Assembly: GCA_022843625.1 (NCBI GenBank)
Contig: JALHNH010000053.1
Coordinates: 1 to 44,879 of the forward strand
Reading direction: 5' to 3'
From: Bryobacter sp.
GTDB taxonomy: Bacteria > Acidobacteriota > Terriglobia > Bryobacterales > Bryobacteraceae
Length of the DNA: 44,879 nt
Shown: one piece after another, positions 1 to 8,892 of the stretch
How positions within the stretch are numbered: the first letter of the stretch is position 1
Layout: each line of letters begins with the position of its first letter
Notes under the pieces: generated by a model
What the model saw: the letters and a program-made list of their open reading frames with translations, nothing else
Database searches by the model: none
What the model was told of the DNA's origin: nothing
Translations under genes and position numbers: made by a program

Positions 1-2
1 TT

Positions 3-2822
3 ACCGGTAACAGCCCCAATCGCAACCTCTTCCCCTCAATCGAATCGATTAGCGAAATCCGGGTTCAGGGCGTAGGTAACTCGGCTGAGTTTGGCCAGCC
101 TGGCGACGTCACCATCATTTCCAAGAGCGGCACAAACAACTATCATGGTGCCCTCTTCTGGTACCACCAGAACAAGGCCCTCGATGCGCGAACTTTTGGT
201 GTCCCCACTTTGGCCGCCAAGGTCAGCAACAACTTCGGTGGCACACTTGGTGGCCCGGTCCGTATTCCCAAGCTCTATAACGGCACCAACAAGACCTTCT
301 TCCAGTTCGCCTGGGAAAGCCTCCGTTTCCCACGGCAATCTACCGTTGCCAACACCCTTCCCACAGATCGTCTCCGCAATGGTGACTTCACTGCAGAAGG
401 CGTTACTGTGCGAGACCCGGTAACCGGACAGCCCTTTCCCGGCAACGTCATCCCAACCAGCCGCATCAATCCCGTAGCCAGAGCAGTGATCCCTTTCTAT
501 CCCAAAATCAACATTGGCGATGGCTCACGCCGCTCGGTGAACAACTTCATCGAAAATCGCGTAGCCAACATCGAATCCAACCAGTATGACCTTCGTATCG
601 ACCAGACTATCGGCACCAAGCACAGCATCTTTGGACGTTACACCTGGAAGCAGAATCCCACCATCAGCCCAAACAACCTCTCCCTTCCCTCGGACACACT
701 CAAGGCGAACCTCCAGCAGCTGGTAGCCAGCCACACCTGGACAATCAAACCGAACCTCTTGAATGAACTGCGCGGCGGCTACAGCTACTCTGAAAGCCGC
801 AGGGACTTTCCCTTTGATGGGCGCGCCTTTACCAACAGCCTCAACCTGAAAGACATTCAGAGAGACATCTTCTTCAACGGCTTGCCCAATTTCGGTATCG
901 ATCAATACCAGGGCTTCAACAAGGGCCGCCCGGGTTTTGACGTCTCGAAGAATATCCAGTTCATTGACAACCTTACGTGGATCAAGGGAAAGCACACCTT
1001 TAAGTTTGGCGGCGATATTCGCAAGCTCCAGGCCGAAAGCGCCCTCGGTTTCACCACCGGCAACAACTACGGCGACTTCTCTTTCACTGGCGCATTCACC
1101 GGCAATTCCTGGGGAGACTTTCTCCTCGGCACACCTGCCTCCAGCCAGATTGCCGTCTTGTCAACCGACAATGACGGCCGCGCCACACACTACAAGTTCT
1201 ATGCTCAGGACAGCTGGCGCATTACCCCCAAGCTCACCATCGAAGCGGGCCTCCGCTGGGAATTCCACCCCGGCTATTCAGACGCTGGCTTCAACATCGC
1301 CAACTTTGATCGCACCGTTCCTCGCACGGGTCGCGTCGTGATCATGAGCGATCCCAAAGCCCGCACGCTGGTAGCTCCGGGTGCCATCACATCCTTCAAC
1401 GGCTGCCCCGGCAACCCGATCAACGGCATCGCCTGCACTCCCATCGTCACTGCTGCGGAGGCTAACCTCCCCGAAGGCCTTCGTCAAAACTACTACACAC
1501 AGTTCCTTCCGCGCCTTGGCATGGCTTACCGTCTCGACAATAAGACTACGGTACGCGCCAGCGCCGGCCTCTACAACATGATTACCCTCGGCAGTGTTTT
1601 CTTCTCGCTCACCGGCACAGTACAGAGCGACGTTCGCTTCTTCAACAACGTGGGCAGCGATGGCAGACCGGTCTTCACCTTACCCGACACCCGCACGCCC
1701 GGCAGCGGAATTCGCGCTGGCGCAGTGGGCAGCTTTGAATTCCGCACGGCCAACCAGATCGATTTCCGCCCCCCGCAAATGGTCCAGTGGTCACTCTCGA
1801 TCGACCGTCAGCTCAACAACAACACCGGCCTTCGCCTCAGCTACATCGGCAACAAGAGCTCCCATATGCCCTGGGCCCCTGACCTCAACCAGATGCCTTC
1901 CGACACCCGCTTCTTCTCACAGCGCCCCAATACCGATCGCCCCTTCCCCAACTGGGGGCTGATCTTCAGCCGTGACGCAGGTGCCAATTCTATCTACAAC
2001 TCACTACAGGCAGAAATCAATCGACGCTTCGCCAAGGGCTTGTCTTTCACGAGCGCCTACACGTGGGCAAAAGCGCTCGCCGACAACGCCGGCCCTAACC
2101 CTGGTGGCTTCGCCGGTGAAACAGGTGGCGGCCGCGTTACTAACTCCTACAATCGCGCGGGCGACCGTGGCGACGTTTACGCCTTCCGCCGTCATCGCGG
2201 CTTGCTCAACCTTGTCTACGAATTGCCTTTCGGCAAAGGCCGTAGCTTCATGAGCAACTCCAACCGTTTCGTCGACACTGTCCTCGGTGGCTGGCAGGTT
2301 TCCTCGATCGTCACGCTGCAGAGCGGCCCCTTCCTGACGCCAACTGTCAGCGTCGGCGACCCCTCCGGAACCCTGGCTGCCAGCCGGGGCGCACAGCGCC
2401 CAGACCGCGTCGGCGCAGCCTTTGGCAGCGTATCCAACCCCACAGCTAACCAATGGCTCAACCGGGCAGACTTCTTCTGCCCCGGCCGTGCCCCTGGTGC
2501 CGCCAACCAATATGATTGCGTCGTTGGTGTTGTTCCTGGTCGCGATGTCGCCCCGATTGGCCGTTTCGGCAATTCAGGCGTCGGCATTGTCGTCGGCCCC
2601 GGAACTTTCGGCTGGAACATGGGCATGATGAAGCAGATCCGCCTGACTGAGAAGGTTTCCTTCCGCATCGAGGGCAGCTTCACCAACGTTCCTAACTGGA
2701 CCAACCTCGGCGACCCGATTCTCAACGTGAACGACAACGCCTTCGGAGTCATCCGTAACGCACGTGGTGTCGACTTCGGCGGCGGACGTACCGGCCAGGT
2801 TGGCGCTAGACTTCAGTTCTAG
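3..2822 (+). CDS. TonB-dependent receptor (Oar-like), 5'-truncated by contig start
   Basis: An outer-membrane beta-barrel that imports large substrates using TonB energy, probably oligosaccharides. The frame is open from base 3, well before the first ATG at 210, so the N-terminus (signal peptide, carboxypeptidase-like domain, first part of the plug) lies off the contig. The first visible residues are plug sequence: an 'IESISEIRVQG' stretch, then 'IISKSGTNNYHGALFWY', which is the conserved end of the plug in acidobacterial receptors. The rest is barrel rich in aromatic and Asn/Gly residues. The protein ends in 'GARLQF', and a terminal Phe is typical of outer-membrane proteins. Four bases separate its stop from the DUF1080 gene, so the two are probably co-transcribed. 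The substrate cannot be read from the sequence; the neighbouring sulfatase suggests a sulfated glycan. Confidence 0.9.
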   Translation, partial: TGNSPNRNLFPSIESISEIRVQGVGNSAEFGQPGDVTIISKSGTNNYHGALFWYHQNKALDARTFGVPTLAAKVSNNFGGTLGGPVRIPKLYNGTNKTFFQFAWESLRFPRQSTVANTLPTDRLRNGDFTAEGVTVRDPVTGQPFPGNVIPTSRINPVARAVIPFYPKINIGDGSRRSVNNFIENRVANIESNQYDLRIDQTIGTKHSIFGRYTWKQNPTISPNNLSLPSDTLKANLQQLVASHTWTIKPNLLNELRGGYSYSESRRDFPFDGRAFTNSLNLKDIQRDIFFNGLPNFGIDQYQGFNKGRPGFDVSKNIQFIDNLTWIKGKHTFKFGGDIRKLQAESALGFTTGNNYGDFSFTGAFTGNSWGDFLLGTPASSQIAVLSTDNDGRATHYKFYAQDSWRITPKLTIEAGLRWEFHPGYSDAGFNIANFDRTVPRTGRVVIMSDPKARTLVAPGAITSFNGCPGNPINGIACTPIVTAAEANLPEGLRQNYYTQFLPRLGMAYRLDNKTTVRASAGLYNMITLGSVFFSLTGTVQSDVRFFNNVGSDGRPVFTLPDTRTPGSGIRAGAVGSFEFRTANQIDFRPPQMVQWSLSIDRQLNNNTGLRLSYIGNKSSHMPWAPDLNQMPSDTRFFSQRPNTDRPFPNWGLIFSRDAGANSIYNSLQAEINRRFAKGLSFTSAYTWAKALADNAGPNPGGFAGETGGGRVTNSYNRAGDRGDVYAFRRHRGLLNLVYELPFGKGRSFMSNSNRFVDTVLGGWQVSSIVTLQSGPFLTPTVSVGDPSGTLAASRGAQRPDRVGAAFGSVSNPTANQWLNRADFFCPGRAPGAANQYDCVVGVVPGRDVAPIGRFGNSGVGIVVGPGTFGWNMGMMKQIRLTEKVSFRIEGSFTNVPNWTNLGDPILNVNDNAFGVIRNARGVDFGGGRTGQVGARLQF

Positions 2823-2826
2823 GCAA

Positions 2827-3756
2827 ATGTTCAAACTCATCGCAATCGCTTCCCTCTCTTACATTGCAGCGGCCCAGGATTCTAAACCCTTCCTCGGCCG
2901 CTGGAATGTAGTCGTCACCCCAGCCACTGGCAACCCTTTTCCGCAGTGGCTCGAACTGATCGAGAAGGACGGCAAACTCGAAGGCCGCGTCCAGCCCCGT
3001 GGCGGCGGCTGGCGGCCTCTCACCAGCGCCGGTATGAATTCCGGCAAGATGGTGGTCGCGGTGGGAAACATTCGCTGGGAACTCACCTCGCCGGGCCCCG
3101 AAAAGATCGCAGGCGTTGAAATGCGCGGCGAAACCGCAGGCCCGTCTCTTGCTGGCGTTCGTGCACCAAAGCTCGACCGTAAGATGCCCAGGAAATGGGC
3201 CAAACCTGTAGCCCTTTTCAATGGCAAAGACCTCACCGGCTGGGAACCCATCGGCAATGTCAAAAACAGCAAATGGGTAGCCCGTGACGGCGAACTCGTC
3301 AACGACAACCCCGAAGTTCCAGGCGTGAAAAACCCGGGCGCAGCCAACATCAAAACCACCGCCAAGTTTCAAGACTTCAAACTTCACATCGAAGTCAACT
3401 GCCCCACTACCGGCAACAGCGGCATCTACTTGCGCGGCCGCTATGAAATCCAGGTTGGCACCGAGGGCGGCAAGCTTCCCGATCACGAGATGGGCGCAGT
3501 CTATAGCCACTATCCACCACCGGCAAACGCTGAACTCGGCCTCGGCAAATGGACCTCATTCGACATCACCCTGGTAGGCCGCCGCGTTACCGTTCTGCGC
3601 GATGGCAAGATGTATCACGACAACGTCGAGATCCCCGCTCCAACCGGCGGCGCACTCGACGGCAACGAATCCGAGCCCGGCCCCTTCTTCCTGCAAGGCG
3701 ACCATCACGGTATCATCCGCTACCGCAACATCACTGTTTCTGAAGCCAAAAAGTAG
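2827..3756 (+). CDS. Secreted DUF1080 (3-keto-disaccharide hydrolase) protein
   Basis: 309 residues starting at the ATG 4 bases after the receptor stop. A longer frame upstream overlaps the receptor and lacks a signal peptide, so it was rejected. The protein has a short signal peptide (MFKLIAIASLSYIAAAQ). A small N-terminal beta-rich domain follows to about residue 125. The C-terminal DUF1080 domain opens with the hallmark 'LFNGKDLTGWEP', with 'GNSGIYLRGRYEIQV' further on. DUF1080 proteins are concanavalin-like beta-sandwich hydrolases; some cleave 3-keto-glycosides in the periplasm, and many Bryobacterales genomes carry large numbers of them. Here it probably acts on sugar taken up or trimmed near the adjacent receptor. 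The domain is clear; the substrate is inference. Confidence 0.85.
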   Translation: MFKLIAIASLSYIAAAQDSKPFLGRWNVVVTPATGNPFPQWLELIEKDGKLEGRVQPRGGGWRPLTSAGMNSGKMVVAVGNIRWELTSPGPEKIAGVEMRGETAGPSLAGVRAPKLDRKMPRKWAKPVALFNGKDLTGWEPIGNVKNSKWVARDGELVNDNPEVPGVKNPGAANIKTTAKFQDFKLHIEVNCPTTGNSGIYLRGRYEIQVGTEGGKLPDHEMGAVYSHYPPPANAELGLGKWTSFDITLVGRRVTVLRDGKMYHDNVEIPAPTGGALDGNESEPGPFFLQGDHHGIIRYRNITVSEAKK

Positions 3757-3763
3757 CTAAGAG

Positions 3764-5290
3764 CTATTCCGGTTTGTGTCGAGGAAGCTCAAGTGCTTTC
3801 TTGCGCTCTTCTGCCGGCAGGCTTTTATTGAAAGCCGCACCGTAGCCCGTGGTCTGGTGATAAACATAATCCTTCCAGGGGTCGCGACCTTCGATCCGCG
3901 GGTCACCGGTCTGCCTCAGGTAGCTCTCAAGCCTGCCCCATAGCTGCTTCTTTGCACTCTTGTGAGCAGGATCAGTAGCTACATTCTTCATCTGCCAGGG
4001 GTCTGTCTTCAGATCGTACAGCTCCTCGGCGGGGCGGCGGTTGTAGCAAAGATCGTACTCACGCGAAAAGACATTCTGGCTGATAAACGCGGGCGTCGGG
4101 CCCGCATCGACATCACCATGAGGTGTGCGATTGGAGGAGATGAATGTACCTCCGGTGGGCCAGCGGTTGGGCTTGAAGTTCCTCAAATAAAGGTAGTCTT
4201 TTGTGCGGATAGAGCGAATCGGGTAAGTCTCCCCATTGGGCCTCGCCATGACATGACGTTCGAGAGAACAGTAAGCGGCATCCCGTTTCGGATCTTCTTC
4301 CTTGAACAGCGGAATCAGGCTCCGCCCCGTCATCGATTCTGGTGCCTTAAGGCCAGCAGCTTCAAGAAAGGTCGGCGCAAAGTCTATGTGTTGCACAAAG
4401 GAGTCGATACTACGCCCGGCCGGGAGCCTGGAGCCCCATGAAATAGCCAGGGGCATGCGAACGCCCCAATCATAAAGATTCACCTTAGCCCTCGGGAAAG
4501 GCATGCCGTTGTCGCTGGTGACAACCACCATCGTGTTATCCAGTTCGCCCTTGCGCTCAAGCGCCGCAAGCATTCGCCCCAGATGAGAGTCGAACCACTC
4601 TACCTCGGCACAATAATCCAGAATGTCGCTGCGAACCGCTTCCGAGTCAGGCCAGAAGGGAGGCACATCCACATCCTCCAGCTTCTTGCCGGTCTGAAGC
4701 CCATAACCTGCCGTGTAGGCCCTGTGCGGCTCTGTCCCTCCATACCAGAAGAAGAAGGGCTGGCCGGCTTTGCGTGTGGCAAGGAAGTCTTCGAAGTTGG
4801 CTGCGTAGTCGCGGTTGTCAAGCCCGCCCGCCGGTGGCTTCAGCAGCCTGGCATTATAGTCCTGGCCGGATGGAGGCCGTGTTTGCCCGGCAGCTTTCCA
4901 GTTGCCCGGGGCCCAGGTCTTGCCCGTGGCTCCAACGTGATAACCCGCATCTTCAAGCAAGTGCGTAAAGACAGGGTATTGCGGGCGCATCGTGCCGTAG
5001 AGCACACCACCCTCCTGCAACTGCCAGGCCTGACGGCCCGTTAGGATTGAACTTCTCGACGGAGTGCAGGAAGGTGACGCACAAAAGGAGTGATTAAAGC
5101 GTACGCCTTGTCGCTCTACCCGATCTATCGCAGGCAGTACAAGTGCGTTGTTGCGGGCAGCAAAGGCCCCCGGCCACGACCGGTCATCCGCAATCGCAAA
5201 GAGGATATTCGGCCGCGAGTTTTGGGCCATCAACCCGGGCGCAAGTGTTTGCAGGAAACTGCGTCGGCCCAGCTTAGTGTTTTTGAGCAA
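3764..5290 (-). CDS. Cys-type sulfatase (N-sulfoglucosamine sulfohydrolase-like), Tat-exported
   Basis: 508 residues. The N-terminus has a twin-arginine-like signal ('GRRSFLQTLA', residues 8-17). The metal-site aspartates follow in 'FAIADDRSWPG' (D35, D36). The active-site motif C-T-P-S-R is at residues 75-79, where C75 is converted to formylglycine by a sulfatase-modifying enzyme. A second metal site is seen in 'VTSDNGMPF'. Overall length and order match type I sulfatases, closest by eye to heparan N-sulfatase/SGSH-like members. It should remove sulfate esters or N-sulfate from glycans in the periplasm. Its start overlaps the end of the DUF3500 gene upstream by 17 bases, which suggests a coupled two-gene operon. 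It converges on the DUF1080 gene. Confidence 0.88.
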   Translation of the reverse strand: MLKNTKLGRRSFLQTLAPGLMAQNSRPNILFAIADDRSWPGAFAARNNALVLPAIDRVERQGVRFNHSFCASPSCTPSRSSILTGRQAWQLQEGGVLYGTMRPQYPVFTHLLEDAGYHVGATGKTWAPGNWKAAGQTRPPSGQDYNARLLKPPAGGLDNRDYAANFEDFLATRKAGQPFFFWYGGTEPHRAYTAGYGLQTGKKLEDVDVPPFWPDSEAVRSDILDYCAEVEWFDSHLGRMLAALERKGELDNTMVVVTSDNGMPFPRAKVNLYDWGVRMPLAISWGSRLPAGRSIDSFVQHIDFAPTFLEAAGLKAPESMTGRSLIPLFKEEDPKRDAAYCSLERHVMARPNGETYPIRSIRTKDYLYLRNFKPNRWPTGGTFISSNRTPHGDVDAGPTPAFISQNVFSREYDLCYNRRPAEELYDLKTDPWQMKNVATDPAHKSAKKQLWGRLESYLRQTGDPRIEGRDPWKDYVYHQTTGYGAAFNKSLPAEERKKALELPRHKPE

Positions 5291-6461
5291 GCAGGTGCAG
5301 CCTCAGGAGGTCTTTGCCATAGTCATTACCATTCGGAGTGCGTACAACGATATGGATGTGGTCGTGGTTCGGTGCACGCGGATTCTTCGAAAAGGGTGTA
5401 AGTCCCGCAGGGCGCTGGTGATCAAATTCAATCAGCAGAACCGGGCTATGGATGCGGTAATAGTAAACTCCCTCCGCTTCGGTCCCGCCGATCCAGGCAA
5501 AGTGGGTCTTGTCCAGATGCTGTTTCACTTCATCCATTTTTACCCTGGCGTGTCCAGCATCCATGTTGTTGATCATCATTCCGATTAGCTTCAGCAATTC
5601 CTGCTTGCGAGCCGCATCCAGGTCCTTTACAGGCACCCCTGCGTAAGGAATCACAACATTATCCTTGAAGGCTTCAGTCAGGTTGTTATTGTCAGTCTTG
5701 TCGGGATTGAGCAAAGCCTGTTTGCGCTCTTGATCGTTGAGCGCCAGCATGAACTTCAAGCCAGCGGCTTGTTCTTCCTGAAGGATTTTGATGCCTTTGT
5801 ACTTTCCGCTGGTGGCAATCACGGGCTCGGAGCCGATAAAGAACGGGCTCATCACCACCTGATCCCCAAGGATGAAGTAGTTGATGATCAGGTGGTGGCC
5901 ATCCATCTGAAAGCCCCACGGCTTTGTGGCAGAGGGCTCGCCCATAATCGTGATCCAGTAGGCCCATTCCCCATATCGAGGCAGGTTGCCCGTTAGCTCG
6001 CCCAGGGTTTCATTCAACCGCATGATGTCGCGGGAGAGTTGCAGGCCTTTGGCACTAAGCCCGGCCTTCATGATGCCAAAGGCAGCTTCTCGTTGCTTGT
6101 CCGTCATATCGGCAAAGCCCATCCCCTGGCGCACATAGAAGTCCTGGTTCATCCATTTACGCCACTCGATGTCATCGACGGGGAACTGCGTCTTCTTCCG
6201 CTGCTCCTCATTCAGGCTGCCAAGAAACGCATTCGCGGCTTTGAGTACCGGAGCGGTAGAAACCCCGGTAGAGCGGATCTTGAACAGGTTTGGCTCGACT
6301 GTCCCAGCAGCAGTGATGCCGCGGAAACCTTCCCCAAGATTTGCCTTGGCTTCTGCCGCCCTGGAGCGCTCCAGCTTTTCAGTAGCCCAGTCTTTCTGCT
6401 GCGTGTAAGCAATAAAAATCAAGGATGAAGCGGCAAGTAGGAGCAAAGTACGCGGAGTCAT
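5274..6461 (-). CDS. Secreted DUF3500 protein
   Basis: 395 residues with an N-terminal hydrophobic signal (MTPRTLLLLAASSLIFIAYTQ). The body matches DUF3500 by eye: a 'DIEWRKWMNQDFYVRQGM' segment, 'PWGFQMDGHHLIINYFI', and a late 'DHDHIH'-like His/Asp cluster ('NPRAPNHDHIHIVVRTP') near the C-terminus. The His-rich tail and the central 'DGHH' could bind metal, but no activity is established for the family as far as I know. It is the upstream member of a likely operon with the sulfatase, whose start codon lies inside its last codons. Its expected role, as inference, is extracytoplasmic processing linked to the glycan locus. Confidence 0.75.
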   Translation of the reverse strand: MTPRTLLLLAASSLIFIAYTQQKDWATEKLERSRAAEAKANLGEGFRGITAAGTVEPNLFKIRSTGVSTAPVLKAANAFLGSLNEEQRKKTQFPVDDIEWRKWMNQDFYVRQGMGFADMTDKQREAAFGIMKAGLSAKGLQLSRDIMRLNETLGELTGNLPRYGEWAYWITIMGEPSATKPWGFQMDGHHLIINYFILGDQVVMSPFFIGSEPVIATSGKYKGIKILQEEQAAGLKFMLALNDQERKQALLNPDKTDNNNLTEAFKDNVVIPYAGVPVKDLDAARKQELLKLIGMMINNMDAGHARVKMDEVKQHLDKTHFAWIGGTEAEGVYYYRIHSPVLLIEFDHQRPAGLTPFSKNPRAPNHDHIHIVVRTPNGNDYGKDLLRLHLLAQKH

Positions 6462-6493
6462 AGCTAACTCCGCGACTATATCATTCTGTCGGT

Positions 6494-6922
6494 CTAGACA
6501 AGACTTCTCACCCCGCCCCAGAGATACCAGTCGGCGGCACTTGGCTCAAACGGCTTCATCGTTTCCATGTACTTCAGTGCGACTTCATCGGTCAGGCAAT
6601 GGATGGCGACGAAACCGAATCCGTCCTGGGCCTGAGCGACGGTACGATCTGCGTTGATCGCCTCCGTGCCAATAAACCGGGACAGCGGTCGCATCAACTC
6701 TCCCCAAAGGCCTTCGCCTTCCCGAAATTCCTTGAGATACGCTAGCATTTCACTGCCAGTCGCAAGCAGCACTTCGTCGTCGGGAACGCCCGTTTGGCGC
6801 AGAGCATCGTATGCTCCCTTTGCCGCCTCGAAGGTCGGAAACGTTGCAATGGTGTAGTCTTTGGGATGAAAAACACCCATGGAGGCTTCGAAGTTTTTGA
6901 AGAATTTGGATAGATCGGCCAT
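6494..6922 (-). CDS. Conserved hypothetical protein
   Basis: 142 residues with no signal peptide or membrane segment. Not recognised with confidence. The middle ('FPTFEAAKGAYDALRQTGVPDDEVLLATG', quoted here in two halves: 'FPTFEAAKGAYDAL' and 'GVPDDEVLLATG') resembles small ferredoxin-fold domains of general stress proteins that pair adjacent strands. The end is acidic and aromatic ('ADWYLWGGVRS'). It lies 32 bases upstream of the DUF3500 gene on the same strand, so it may head that transcript. Composition matches its neighbours. Confidence 0.5.
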   Translation of the reverse strand: MADLSKFFKNFEASMGVFHPKDYTIATFPTFEAAKGAYDALRQTGVPDDEVLLATGSEMLAYLKEFREGEGLWGELMRPLSRFIGTEAINADRTVAQAQDGFGFVAIHCLTDEVALKYMETMKPFEPSAADWYLWGGVRSLV

Positions 6923-6998
6923 AGAGTTGCACTCATGGCTTCTGCACGCAGACGGCCAAACCTTCTCCCGACACAGGAAGAATCAACGTGGAATCCAT

Positions 6999-7014
6999 TG
7001 ACTCCCCGGAGTCA
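6999..7014. terminator. Short hairpin downstream of the amidase gene
   Basis: TGACTCCCCGGAGTCA has 7-base arms (6999-7005 and 7008-7014) with two central bases; the folded loop would be about four bases. It sits 15 bases past the amidase stop on the minus strand. There is no T-run, so intrinsic termination is doubtful. A dyad operator for the gene at 6494-6922 is the alternative. Confidence 0.25.
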
Positions 7015-7028
7015 GCGGCGATATTTCG

Positions 7029-8867
7029 TCAAAATTGGCCAGGGTTCAGGATGAGGCGCGTGTTATGCGCAGATTTAGATTTGGAAGCCAGACGCAGATA
7101 AAGGCCCGAAGAGGCAAGACGTTCCCGATCGGGATCAGAGAGGGTCACCGCGCCTTCGATGGTCTTGAAATCCCGGTTGGCAAATACGGCAATCACCGGG
7201 CCGTTCTCTTCTTTGTCCTTGCGATGCAGAGTCAATGCAAGAATATCTGCGGCGGGCAGGCCAGTTGCAGTGATTGTATAGCTGAGCTCGCCGGTGGAAG
7301 GGTTGAGGCTGAATCTCGTCTGCAATGCAGCGTTGCTGGCTTGCCAGCGAATTGGGGAAAGCTTGTCGAGAGAAGGCGTACGGGCTGGGGCGCGGCGGTG
7401 TCGGGTTGCGTTCTCAAAAACGTAGCTGTAGCCGACAAGCCGCGCATCTTCGAAGGGCCGGCTGAACAGCTCCACTGCTACCGGCAGCCCGTCGGCGGTA
7501 AAGCCTGCAGGCATTGTCAGCGCGGGAAATCCAGTCAAGGCGCTGAGATGACAAGTAGAACCAAGAGCGGCTTCGTTGATTCGTGCTACTTTGCGGAGCA
7601 GAGTCGGGTAGGCAAGTACATCCACTTTGTTGTCGGCCATAGCCTTGAGAATCAGCTGCTGTAAAGCGGCACGCTTGGCAAGGGCGAGCTTATAGTCAAT
7701 CGAGTCACGTCCTTTTCCGCCAACACGAGTTTTCATCAAGCTTTCGAGTGAGGCATGAATCAGTCCCCCATTGACAATCTCGTCGAGAGAGTGAACCGGA
7801 GCATTTGGTTGAGCGGCAAGATAGGCGGCGAGATCTTCTTTGAGTTCAAGCGCAATCACTGAGGCCCCATCGATTGCCGCCAGCAGATTTGCAAGTGGAA
7901 CCGGCACTGGAACCGCCCCCAGTTTCTTCATTTCATCTATTGCATTGCGCACAAGTTTGATGACTTCGGCATCGTCGGTTGCATCCCCGAAGAGTGGCTC
8001 GAGGATGCCGATTCGTACATCTTTGAGCGAGGCGGATTTCAACGCCTCCGTGAAATTGGGCCGCTGTTGTTTGGGTCCGAGGAGCGTAGCCGGGTCAGCC
8101 GGGTCTTCGCCTATCGTTGCATCCAGTACCAAGGCAAGATCGGCTGTCGTACGCGCCAGTGGGCCACCGGTGTCCTGCGTTGTCGACAGCGGCACAATGC
8201 CCGCAATGCTGGAGAGCCCTTTGGTGGGCCGCAAGCCTACAAGATTGTTTACAGCGGCAGGGATGCGTATAGACCCGCATGTATCAGAGCCCATGCCAAC
8301 AGCAGCGTAGCTGGCAGCGATTGCCGCGCCAGTACCACCGCTAGAGCCTCCGGGGTTGCGAGAGGGGTCGTAGGGATTGAGAGTTTGACCGAAGGCGGAA
8401 CCAACAGTAGTGATCCCTGACGCCAGCTCATGCAGGTTGGATTTGGCAATGATGACGGCGCCAGCTTCACGAAGCTTTTTAACCTGATGGGCATCAGTCG
8501 ATGGAGTGAAGCCAAGGAGTGCAAGGGTTCCCGCAGTGGTGGGCATGTCGGCGGTGCCGTAATTGTCCTTAACGATGATCGGGATGCCGTGCAGTGGGCC
8601 ACGGGCCCCCTTGGCGGCGCGCTCACGGTCGAGCGCTTCGGCTTGCTCAAGCGCTTTCGGGTTGACGGTGATAATTGCATTCAGGCGCGGGCCCTTTTGG
8701 TCAAAGGCAGCGATGCGGTTCAGGTAGGCCTGTACCAGCGCCTTTGAAGTGAGCCGGCCTTCTGCCATCGCCTTCTGCTGGGCAGCGATTGTTGATTCGG
8801 CAACTTCAAAGGTTTGGCCGTGCAGAGCCAGGCACGCGTAAAGAAGAAGTGCCGCAGTGAATTTCAT
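7029..8867 (-). CDS. Secreted amidase (amidase-signature family) with CHRD-like C-terminal domain
   Basis: 612 residues with a signal peptide (MKFTAALLLYACLALHGQ). The full amidase-signature Ser-cisSer-Lys triad is visible: K100 in 'PIIVKDNYG', the 'GGSSGGTG' loop with S175, and nucleophile S199 in 'GSDTCGSIRIPAA'. The domain hydrolyses linear amides; the true substrate is unknown, and export argues against a role as GatA. After the amidase fold (about residue 495) comes a roughly 100-residue beta-rich tail ('STGELSYTITATGLP', 'NGPVIAVF', 'SSGLYLRL') that looks like a CHRD domain, an unusual fusion. The start lies only 25 bases from the divergent P-loop gene start, so the promoters must overlap the coding sequences or be very compact. 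Confidence 0.85.
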   Translation of the reverse strand: MKFTAALLLYACLALHGQTFEVAESTIAAQQKAMAEGRLTSKALVQAYLNRIAAFDQKGPRLNAIITVNPKALEQAEALDRERAAKGARGPLHGIPIIVKDNYGTADMPTTAGTLALLGFTPSTDAHQVKKLREAGAVIIAKSNLHELASGITTVGSAFGQTLNPYDPSRNPGGSSGGTGAAIAASYAAVGMGSDTCGSIRIPAAVNNLVGLRPTKGLSSIAGIVPLSTTQDTGGPLARTTADLALVLDATIGEDPADPATLLGPKQQRPNFTEALKSASLKDVRIGILEPLFGDATDDAEVIKLVRNAIDEMKKLGAVPVPVPLANLLAAIDGASVIALELKEDLAAYLAAQPNAPVHSLDEIVNGGLIHASLESLMKTRVGGKGRDSIDYKLALAKRAALQQLILKAMADNKVDVLAYPTLLRKVARINEAALGSTCHLSALTGFPALTMPAGFTADGLPVAVELFSRPFEDARLVGYSYVFENATRHRRAPARTPSLDKLSPIRWQASNAALQTRFSLNPSTGELSYTITATGLPAADILALTLHRKDKEENGPVIAVFANRDFKTIEGAVTLSDPDRERLASSGLYLRLASKSKSAHNTRLILNPGQF

Positions 8868-8892
8868 TAGCTAATCTTAGCTTTGAAAGTCT

